From: Kalaharituber pfeilii
Lineage: Eukaryota > Ascomycota > Pezizomycetes > Pezizales > Pezizaceae
NCBI GenBank assembly: GCA_015179045.1
Contig: WHUZ01000144.1
Location: forward strand, 29,676-93,675
Direction: 5' to 3'
DNA: 64,000 bases
This document shows positions 56,873 through 64,000 of the stretch, one piece after another. The number at the start of each line of letters is the position of its first letter. Position 1 is the stretch's first letter. A model generated the notes under the pieces. That model saw only the letters and a list, made by a program, of their open reading frames with translations. It was not told the DNA's origin and did not search any database. Position numbers and translations under genes: made by a program.

Positions 56873-57386
56873 TTGGCCTTTGATCATCGAGATCAGCGCC
56901 TTTGATCATCGAGAATCAGCATATATCCCTGAAATCATGACAACCAATTAGCAGCCGAAGCACTGCCTTGGCCACATATCTATAATTTTAGACCATATAA
57001 TGTACGTAATAGTTAACTGAATTGAGCAATTTCCATTATGATAGCTAGCAATAGGTGATCTTGCGACTGTGCGTATACATGTAAGATGGTCATGATAACC
57101 CTTAAATAGTTTTACAGAGTGTAGGTACTATAGGTGCGAAACTGAGAGGATGGAATTGAGAAGATATGGACTGCGAAAAGTGGAAGGAGAATGTAGTGCA
57201 CTCTGCTATGGCAGGATGTGTGAGTTAGATTCAGCGGGTGCCTACCTCTACATAGATGATTAGAATGAGAACACAGAACGCAGTTAAAACAGACAGCAAA
57301 ATGAACTGAAATCTCTAGTAAAATAATTCCCTTACTGTAACACACAGGCTCAAACTGGTGATGCTATTGAGTATTTACGTGAGTAT

Positions 57387-57414
57387 TTTTTTTTTTTATA
57401 TATCATTAATCGCT
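57387..57414 (-). mobile_element. 28-base LINE tail insertion
   Basis: A perfect 12-base duplication, TTACGTGAGTAT, lies at 57,375-57,386 and 57,415-57,426. The insert is 11 T, then ATATATCATTAATCGCT: only poly(A) and the last ~15 bases of tail A. It sits inside the hAT right end. Confidence 0.8.
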
Positions 57415-57417
57415 TTA

Positions 57418-57640
57418 CGTGAGTATGGCCTGAATCGGCCTGAATGGCCTGAACCGGCCTGAATGGCCTGAACCGGCCTGAATGGCCTGAATCGGCCTGC
57501 ATGTTTCAGGCCGGTCCAGGCCGGTCCAGGCCGGTCCAGGCCATCAGAAGCTCCGCCGGGGCCGCCCCAGGCGGTTTCAGGCCTGCCAAGCCAGGCCGCC
57601 GATCAGACCAGGCCAGGCGGCCTAATCGGCGGCCTGGCCG
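57418..57640. repeat. GGCCTG/CAGGCC array, right end of hAT
   Basis: Regular 18-21-base repeats (GGCCTGAATGGCCTGAACC) are followed by the opposite-orientation series CCGGTCCAGG and CAGGCGG. Same family as at 55,748 and 63,590. Confidence 0.8.
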
Positions 57641-58087
57641 GTTGGGAACATTGTCGATGAATGTGGAATCACCACCGGTACCGGTGCAACTTCAAGTTCT
57701 CTAGACCCAGTAGCACTGCAACCACATGACCACTATGAGCAGAATGGGCATACTATGCTCCTACGGGCACTCCATGATATAGAGTTCATTCATTCAGAAC
57801 TGCAAGGAGAGGCTGCTGAGATTTTTGCCAAACGAGTTCAAGATATTAGTATTGCTCTAAAACGCGAAATCACTGATCATTCCACAGTACCAACAGTACC
57901 TCGTCACTTTGCACCAGTCGCATCTTCCAGCACATTGCCCCAACGTAAAAATAAAGGAAAAGCAGCTGGTCGTACCTTAACAGGAGCTGAAATGGCAGAA
58001 AGGCAGCGAAAGCGGGCTCGGGCAGAGTGTGTGGAACATAATGAGACTCAAGACTGTATCACTGTATCTTCTACTACATCAGTATGA

Positions 58088-58504
58088 TGTATCATTCTGT
58101 ATTGCGCACAATCATGTATTTAGGTACTTCGCTTTTTAATGAATTCTCGCTAGTTGCCACACCAAGACAGTGAGCTCAGCCGCACCATATGCAAGACGGG
58201 ACAGTCCGTTATGCAACCTTCGGGACAGTCAGGACAGTCAGGACAGTCCAAAAGGACTGTCCGGAGACATCCCGTTCTCATACAAATGGTTTCTATGGGA
58301 ATATGAATATTGTGAATAATTTCACAACCATCACAGGTATTACCTAACTACGTTGTTCATAGTTTCCGACTGAGTGATGCTATTGAATGTGAGTGTCTGG
58401 GTTTTTTTTATGAATTGATTGCAGGTGTAGCATGCAGAATTCCAGGGTGGTGACATTTGTATGGAGATCCCATACAAATAAATGCCAACCCTTCCAACGT
58501 AAAT
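58088..58504. other. Flank of MULE 2, no gene seen
   Basis: Contains a local cluster of GGACAGTC repeats with their inverse (58,200-58,265). It could be part of a terminal structure, but no partner was found. Confidence 0.35.
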
Positions 58505-59249
58505 TTTTTTTTTTTTATTTCATTACTCGCGTGCCGCCCTATGGGCTATGGCGAGGTATATATTTCAAGGAAAAAATAAATCATAACTAAATACAAGTAG
58601 TGCCCGCGATGATTATGTGTATTGCGGGTGTCCATACAAAGGGACCTCCTTCACTTCCGCCTTCTGTCCGGTTCGTATGTGCTAATCCTCAACCATTTCC
58701 CGCCCAGTCTCACCTTCTCCGCGCTTGCCCCTCCCTCTAGGTACACCACGACTGAACTTGTCTTTTTTCCCTCCTCCAACAACAGCGTCTTCTTTCTCAA
58801 CCATCTAATTCCAATCGTCTTTCCCAGCTCCGGGTTCCCTTCTTCCAGCCATCGTCTGATCCTCCCCAGATCTTTTCTGAGGGCGATCCCGTGGACAACA
58901 ACGCCGTATTTCGAGGTGGTGGCGTCGGGGTTCGCTGGCTGGGTGGGGTGCTTGTGGTTCTTCCCGGTGGGAATCTTGGAAGGGGTTGTCATCTTGGTCG
59001 GAGTGTCTTGGGGACCTCGGAGGTCTTGGGAGGCTCGGGGTTCGGGTTCGGGTATCGGGTTTTGGTGAGGAGGTTTTGGCCGACGAGGGGACCGTGTCCG
59101 TTGTGATGTTGTCGGCAACCGGGGGCGCGTGGCTATCTTCTTAGCCTCCGCATCGTCAAGTCTTCTTTTGATGGCGTATGGCTTCTCCCGTGTCTTCTTG
59201 CCTTTCCTTTTTCTTGTCTCGGACTTGACAGGGACTGCTCGCGCCTCGC
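58505..59249 (-). mobile_element. ORF1-only LINE derivative, 5'-truncated (745 bp)
   Basis: The 13-base duplication TTCCAACGTAAAT lies at 58,492-58,504 and 59,250-59,262. Reading the minus strand gives the ORF1 linker, the C-terminal domain, a 3' untranslated region, tail A and 13-14 A. Confidence 0.85.
58651..59249 (-). CDS. ORF1-like protein fragment with intact C-terminal domain
   Basis: The open frame has no ATG inside the element. A methionine at 59,274 lies in the flank, so it is a fusion by chance. It carries RKRKGKKTREKPYAIKRRLD, a proline-rich linker and the conserved domain GVVVHGIALRKDLGRIRRWL, ending GGKWLRISTYEPDRRRK before the stop at 58,651. This is the best-preserved C-terminal domain of the ORF1-only family in the window: no frameshift is needed. 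Confidence 0.7.
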
Positions 59250-59262
59250 TTCCAACGTAAAT

Positions 59263-59949
59263 GCGACAAGCCATAATCCCTTTGCACCCACAATTTTTGA
59301 TGAAGAAAAAGTGCTAGATAGCAAGAATTACACTTTGTCTAATAGCTACACAAGGTGCATTCACAAATGCTGTTGTGGTTGTTGAAATATTGACTGCGAA
59401 AGTTGCGCAATTTTGGTGGTAAATGTGTCCGGGAAAGTGGTGAACTACAGTATGCTTCAGAATGAGTTCTTTTAACAGGTATGGCAGGCCCTCTCAACAG
59501 CACGATATACTACAAAATGAGCTCTTTAAATAGGTATGGCAGGCCCTCTCGACATGTAAGGGCGATGCTGGGATCAGTAGGCGAAGGCACGATCGCGGGT
59601 GCTACGAGACAGCAGGGACAGAGAGGGACAAGGTAGAAGAGAGAATGAGCGTACGTTGACCAGTGGAGACTACATACAGGCGGGTAGGAGAGGAGGTATA
59701 TATAGACAAGAGAGAGTGAACAGAAGTAGCAGGTACGAGTATTGCATGAACTTGGACATGACGACATAGAAGAAGACAGATGGAGATAGAAACATACATG
59801 ACGACATAGAAGAGTGCTTGTAGAATGCTGTAGAATGATGTGGATGATGTAGAGCTATGGCGGCGGTTCGAGAGCATTCTATGGTTCGGGTCGATCACTG
59901 CATGGTTGTTACCAAGAACTAATCCCTGTTATTTCCTATTGCGGCATGA
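59263..59949. other. Intergenic with two minisatellite units
   Basis: Two units of the 55-57-base repeat described at 59,950 lie at about 59,453-59,560. Otherwise nothing is recognised. Confidence 0.4.
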
Positions 59950-60255
59950 CACGACAGCACGCGATTTGCTACAGAATGACCTCTATTGACAGTATGACAG
60001 GCCCTCTCCACGACACGCGATGTGCTACAGAATAACCTATTCAGAGGTATGGCAGGTCCCACTCGGCAGCGCGATGTGCTACAGAATGACCTCTATTGAC
60101 AAGTATGGCAGGCCCTCTCCACGACACGCGATATGCTACAGAATGACCGATTCAGAGGTATGGCAGGTCCCACTCGGCAGCGCGATGTGCTACAGAATGA
60201 CCTCTATTGACAGGTATGGCATGTCGCACTCGGAAGCGCGATATGCTACGAGAGC
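59950..60255 (+). repeat. Minisatellite, 55-57-base unit in two alternating types
   Basis: About five units share GCTACAGAATGACC and GGTATGGCAGG. One type has CTATTGACA and CTCTCCACGACACGCGAT. The other has ATTCAGAGGTATGG and CCCACTCGGCAGCGCGAT. They alternate, giving a higher-order unit of about 111 bases. An open frame through it (60,020-60,415) encodes a repetitive peptide and is not regarded as a gene. Confidence 0.75.
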
Positions 60256-60535
60256 TTTTATAATGTATTTACTATTACAGATTCACTGTAACCGTAGGGC
60301 GGGCGGGCGGTGGATGTGCATGCAGTATACGCATATGCGACGTAGGCGATATGCGGCAGCCAGGCGCCAGCGTCACAGTCATGAAATGTGCTATATGAGC
60401 TACGCAGAGGACTAGCGAGTATCACTGGTCAAGTGTCTTTTTGGCCTGGTAGACGGTAAGTCTCTGCATTTACTACTATCCGTTATATTTGCCATGTGCA
60501 AAATGGTTTATTTTATACATATATAAGGAGCCCAT

Positions 60536-61745
60536 TTTTTTTTTTTTTTTTATATCATTACTCGCATGCCGCCCTATGGGCTATGGCGAGGTATTTATTA
60601 AAGAAAAGAAAAAGAAAAGAAGTAACTGTAACTAAATACATGTGGTACCGCGATACTCGTACATGATGTGGGTGGAGTGCAGGGGCCAGCGTGTCTATCA
60701 TCTCTCCGACTCGTACCGGCATGCCTTCAACCGCTTCCCTCCCAAACGCACACTCTCAGTTTGGACCTCTTTTTCCAGGTATACCACGGCTGAGCTCGTC
60801 TTCTTCCCTTCCTCCAGCAGCAGCGTCTTGTGTCTCAGCCATCTAATCCCAGTGGTCTTGCCGATGTCCTTGTTTGCCTCCTCCAGCCATCTGCGGACTT
60901 TCCCCAAGTTCTTTCTCAGGGCGATTCCGTGAATGACTGTGCCTATTTTCCTCGTGGCGGTGGGGGAGCTTGTCTTGGTGCTAGGTGTGGCTTTCCTGGG
61001 TTTCGGGGGGGCACGTTTCGGGGGGTGGGTGTTGGGTAGTGTCATCGGGGGCGGGGAGGCTTGATGACGGTGTAGCGGTTGAGGCAATCTTCTTTGCCTC
61101 CATGTCCGTAAGCGCCCGCTTAATGGCGTATGCGGCTTGGTTGGACGGCATTTTGCCTTTGCGCTTTCTTGTGGGTGTGGTGGGTGTAGTTTCCATTGGC
61201 TCCGACTGAGTGCACGTGATCGGCTGAACCCCATCGTCGTTGGCGGTGGTGGCGATAGTGGCGGTGGTGGTGGTGGTTCCACTGGCTCCGACTGAACGCT
61301 CGTGATGGGGCTGAACCCCAGCGTCGGTAGCGGTGGTGGTGGTGGTGATGGCAGGTGGAGGGAGCGGGGCTGGCCTGATCTTCCGCGGAAATCTCTACCC
61401 TGCTCCATGTGTCGTCTAGGAAGCGTACTGTTAGAACCGACCCCTTCGTTGGGTTTTTTGTACCCAGATCGTGGTCCTGGTAGTTCCCCCATAACGACCC
61501 GACGATGGTGCCTAGGTCGAGTTCTAGTCCTTCTCTCAATTGTCCCCAGAACGGTATCTCGTCGGGGTGAAATTCTCTCCTCGGGTTTCTAGGCATCTTA
61601 TTGGGTGTTGGCGTCGTCTTCGGTGTCTCCTATTGGTTCTTGGCCCGGGGTTGGTGTGGGAGATGTATTGGCAATGGAGGTGGCAACGAGGTGTTGAGCT
61701 GAAGATTCCTCGCGATTTTGCCCCTCGGGGGAAAACCGCTTCCTG
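60536..61745 (-). mobile_element. ORF1-only LINE derivative, near full length
   Basis: On the minus strand a 5' leader starts near 61,745 (TTTTCCCCCGAGG) and ATG 61,596 begins ORF1. The C-terminal domain ends at 60,698, then tail A and poly(A) at 60,536-60,590. Its leader matches the leader of the neighbouring copy (about 62,385-62,277), so the start at about 61,745 is well supported. No target duplication was identified. Confidence 0.7.
60698..61596 (-). pseudogene. ORF1 of the ORF1-only element, frameshifted
   Basis: From ATG 61,596 it encodes FHPDEIPFWGQLREGLELDL, matching the conserved N-terminal block of the copy at 21,908 (WDDIPVPDWEETVQDLL). A proline-rich linker with KRKGKMPSNQ follows in a second frame. 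The C-terminal domain (GTVIHGIALRKNLGKVRRWL to CRYESER) lies in a third. At least two frameshifts. Confidence 0.7.
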
Positions 61746-62276
61746 GCGGCGGGGGAGGTGGGGTCGCGCTCGGAGGCTCCTCTGCGCGGGTGGTGCTCCC
61801 GTGGCTGTGGGGTCGACCGAGGAGGACGACGTGATCTTTCTGGCTCCTCATCGCTGAGTTGGCGCTTAATCTCATATGGTTGGTTGGGAGCTGGGGGTTT
61901 TTCCCTTCCTCTTCTTCGTTCGAGTAGGGGTGGTGTTGCCGACCGTGCGTGGCGTCGGTGGCGGTGGTGGCGGTGGTGGCGCCGGCGGTGATGGTGGTGG
62001 TGGGGCCAGTTTGTCGCTTGGCCAAACCCAGCTGCCTGACTCCCACTGGGGCCTTTCTTCTCTCGGACCCCCAAATACGCACTCTGGGTCGTCTGGGTCG
62101 TCCCCGCACTCGAAGTAGATAAATGTCCCTTTTCCGGTTTCGCTCATCTCGTGCTTCAAGTAGGCCGTGATGGCCCTTTTTTTTTTTTTTTTTATTTCAC
62201 GTGACCCCGCTTGTAGCTGTTCGCCATGGCAGGGCGCCGTGATGGCCCTCGCGACCGTCCTGAATGCCTCGCCCAT
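61746..62276 (-). pseudogene. ORF1 N-terminal half, interrupted by a tail insertion
   Basis: From ATG 62,276: MGEAFRTVARAITA, then 58 inserted bases, then AYLKHEMSETGKGTFIYFEC and DDPDDPECVFGGPREERPQW. The proline-rich linker follows. Frame changes occur around 61,875. It reads through the junction into the leader of the next copy and stops at 61,598. Confidence 0.6.
62178..62235 (-). mobile_element. Tail-only insertion, tail C (58 bp), in an ORF1-only element
   Basis: A perfect 14-base duplication, GCCGTGATGGCCCT, lies at 62,164-62,177 and 62,236-62,249. The insert is poly(T), then the complement of tail C (ATTTCACGTGACCCCGCTTG, TAGCTGTTCGCCATGGCAGG). Confidence 0.9.
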
Positions 62277-62385
62277 GGCTGCTTCCTATTTGGTCTTGGC
62301 GTGCGGGGGTGTGGGTGGCAACGGAGGTGTTAAGCTGAAGAAATCCTCAGAATTTCACCCCGGGGGAAACCTGTGAATCGTGGTA

Positions 62386-63579
62386 TTTGAGGATGTAAAT
62401 TAGACCAAAAGACTCAGCGCGCTGAGGGCTTTCGATCTATGTATGTTTCGCTGGGGGGAACGTTGTGGTTGCGAAGTCGCTTCCAAACGCTCATCCTGTT
62501 GTGGTTGTTGTCGGTCGAGATGGATAACGACTCTGTGTTTGAATACCCCGTTCATATGTTGACGGCGGTCAACTTGGGCGACATCAAGGTCCGGCAGATG
62601 GATTTCTTCAGCAGATGTCACAACCACCAGAAGCGTAGTCTCATACCACCAGAAAGCGCAACTGATGCCCACCCCGCCGGTTCGGTATTGCAGGTTGTAT
62701 GAAAGCCCGATGCAGGTTAGCTTTGGAATGGGAAAACTATCCATCAACACTCGGTTCCTGAAACACCTGCACCAACTCAGCATGTCCATAAATGACGGAG
62801 GTCTGTAGTATGTACTGTTGTAGAATCTCGTGCCTGAGAATAGGAGACATTTCCGGTACAGATTTCCCGCTTCTTTGATGAATCATAAGCGGTTTTCGGT
62901 AATGTGAAGGAGACATTCAACTCAATTTAGGGTTTGAATCACACCGTGCTTGAAAAGAGGCAGCAGTACTTAGATTGATGACGAATTCGCCGAATGGTTG
63001 TGTGTACATCATGAGCATAAGGAGTAATAGGTGACGTAGCCATCTCACAAATCATGAACAAAGAACCAAATGTTGCACCCCCCTGCACTTCACACTCCTA
63101 CAGCCCCGGAGCCTCCTCTCTTGTATTTGCTACCCGTTCCCTCCTTTCCCTCACAACCTATATTCAACTCCTTAGGCAAATGTACATTGCAATTGATATC
63201 AAATTAAAATAGTTTGATAAGCGTTAAGACCATCTGCTTGAAGGCAGTTCCGGGCGTCGTCTCGATGGCTTTAGGGTATACTGATCTACTGTATCACCCT
63301 GAAAGATAATGAAGGTGAACAGGAGCAGATAAATGAAGGCAAGACCGGTTCCATCGGTGGTTTCTGACGGAGAACGCATATCAGTTAGAGTAATCGTACA
63401 GTTGGTGCGTAGCACACCTACCCGCCGCGTGATTTATCTCTACCTCTCCTTCGACGAACTCCATGATGCCTGCGTCTATGATTTTTCGATGTCAGTTCGT
63501 ATGATAGGTACACTTGTTGAGTCCATTGCAAGGACCTAACTAACCTTCTGTTTCTAGCTCTTGAGTTGCCAGGAGGAGT
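62386..63579. other. Gene-free stretch
   Basis: Open frames on both strands around 62,400-62,790 and 63,224-63,540 show no motif and no clear start context. Nothing is recognised. Confidence 0.35.
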
Positions 63580-64000
63580 CAGTGTTCCCAACCGGCCTGG
63601 CTTGGCAGGCCTGAAAACAGCCCAGGCCGCCCAGGCCGCCCAGGCCGGTCCAGGCCGTCCAGGCCATTCAGGCCGTTCAAGCAATTTCAGGGGCAGGAGG
63701 GCTGGTTACGAGGCTATTTCAGGGGCCACCTTCAGGTTACTTGGACACGGATTTAATATGAACCTTTCAATATTTTCGGATAACTATCTAGACTTTTTTT
63801 TGTTGAGCAGCGCTTTTCGCAGGTATTCAGGTAAAGTAATTTTTTTTTGTATCGCTTGACTATTATACTAATTTCTTATTAGTATTGCAAGGAGACAGAC
63901 ATTCCAACCACCGGTACTGGCGATGATGATTCCTTTAGTATTCTCCTATTCTTCACCTCCATAATGCAGTTCAAGTTTTGACCTTGCATCGACCGATTCC
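63580..64000 (+). mobile_element. Left end of a further hAT element, continues past the window
   Basis: CAGTGTTCCCAACCGGCCTG at 63,580 matches the hAT terminus at 57,653 (complement). A GGCCTG/CAGGCC array follows to about 63,680. The other end is not in the window. Confidence 0.65.

Larger units (their letters stand above)
55739..57653. mobile_element. Non-autonomous hAT element (1,915 bp) in MULE 2
   Basis: A perfect 8-base duplication, TCGATGAA, lies at 55,731-55,738 and 57,654-57,661. The ends are CAGTGTTTTCCAACGGGCC on the left, and on the right the complement of CAATGTTCCCAACCGGCC. Both features are typical of hAT. GGCCTG/CAGGCC arrays fill the ends. The interior holds a minisatellite, an ORF1-only LINE fragment and a 28-base tail insertion, but no transposase. 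Confidence 0.85.
54002..58087 (+). pseudogene. MULE 2 transposase, split by a hAT element
   Basis: MULE transposases cut and paste DNA with a DDE nuclease. ATG 54,002 opens LDRLQDYAFTKGFAVVTLSG. A GT-AG intron follows at 54,152-54,210. A one-base shift near 54,345 leads to the frame 54,285-54,809, with FLMECDATFSNNLLRMPL near 54,715-54,770 (first catalytic D). A second shift near 54,800 leads to IRSESAENFDFIF and then VLSDQAKGF near 54,910 (second D context) and LCEWHTVQNIKKRL near 54,985. After an intron (55,196-55,250) come STQRNEGHHVVVKQFLNP and an in-frame TAA at 55,390. The C-terminus resumes after the hAT element, at 57,662-58,087 (LTGAEMAERQRKRARAE). Its TIRs were not found; the left one may have been lost with the LINE array. 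Confidence 0.75.
61746..62385 (-). mobile_element. ORF1-only element lacking its 3' half, fused head to tail with the next
   Basis: The leader (TTTCCCCCGGGGTGAAATTC near 62,350-62,370) and ATG 62,276 begin an ORF1 N-terminus. It continues through a proline-rich linker with TKKRKGKTPSSQP and then IKRQLSDEEPE. At about 61,745 the sequence turns directly into the leader of the following copy. No C-terminal domain, tail or poly(A) lies between the two. Confidence 0.65.

Noticed and set aside
55748..57640. GGCCTG arrays as independent satellites
   Set aside because: They sit at the two ends of one element with inverted termini and an 8-base duplication.
60020..60415. 131-codon open frame with a repetitive peptide
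   Set aside because: It merely runs through the minisatellite, whose unit happens to stay open; no start context or homology.
62400..62789. 129-codon minus-strand frame and 87-codon plus-strand frame
   Set aside because: They overlap each other, and neither has a motif or start context that makes it preferable.

Overview
The window looks like a transposon-rich stretch of a filamentous ascomycete genome. This rests on short GT-AG introns (about 60-126 bases, one with a perfect TACTAAC branch point), a fungal STAND/NLR-type gene with an N-terminal fungal domain, a NACHT P-loop and 18 ankyrin repeats, and the transposon set: Tad1-like LINEs, Mutator-like (MULE), PIF/Harbinger, hAT and pogo/mariner-like elements. 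A truffle- or morel-like genome would fit, but the species cannot be read from the sequence. There is no bacterial or organellar signal, no CRISPR array and no convincing tRNA or rRNA.

Layout. 1-3065: the 3' part of an eight-exon gene of unknown function with a hydrophobic C-terminus. 3.1-5.8 kb: MITEs nested in a hAT-like element. 5.9-10.8 kb: an NLR-type gene broken by a 932-base LINE insertion inside the ankyrin array. 12.4-14.6 kb: a decayed Harbinger element. 14.6-19 kb: no recognisable gene. 19-20.3 kb: one hypothetical gene. 20.8-27.8 kb: a 7 kb MULE with 148-base terminal inverted repeats that hosts three LINE-type insertions and an inversion. 27.8-36 kb: a Harbinger MITE, a long-TIR element and many LINE fragments. 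36.1-37.0 kb: a hypothetical ORF. 37-42.5 kb: mostly empty, with one MITE. 42.5-43.6 kb: a solo gag-like ORF. 44.3-54.0 kb: two LINEs head to tail, the second a nearly intact 7 kb element. 54.0-58.1 kb: a second MULE split by a hAT element. 58.5-62.4 kb: ORF1-only LINE derivatives and a minisatellite. 63.58 kb to the end: the left end of another hAT element.

The most interesting pattern is how the LINE-type elements work together. Three 3' tail types recur. Tail A has an outer CTCGC/GCGAG stem and an inner GCCC/GGGC stem. Tails B and C share the same flanks but differ in the loop. Each is followed by poly(A). The autonomous LINE (47.0-54.0 kb) carries tail A. So does a separate, compact family that encodes only an ORF1-like protein: one copy at 21,867-23,147 is 1,281 bases with a perfect 13-base target duplication, and there are five more copies. 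Around ten insertions consist of almost nothing but the tail (28-148 bases), many with clear target duplications. Together these suggest a LINE machinery that recognises a short 3' hairpin, is shared by ORF1-only parasites, and often aborts within tens of bases.

Host genes are few (three to five). Everything here is read by eye; exon structures and family names beyond the stated motifs are inferences.
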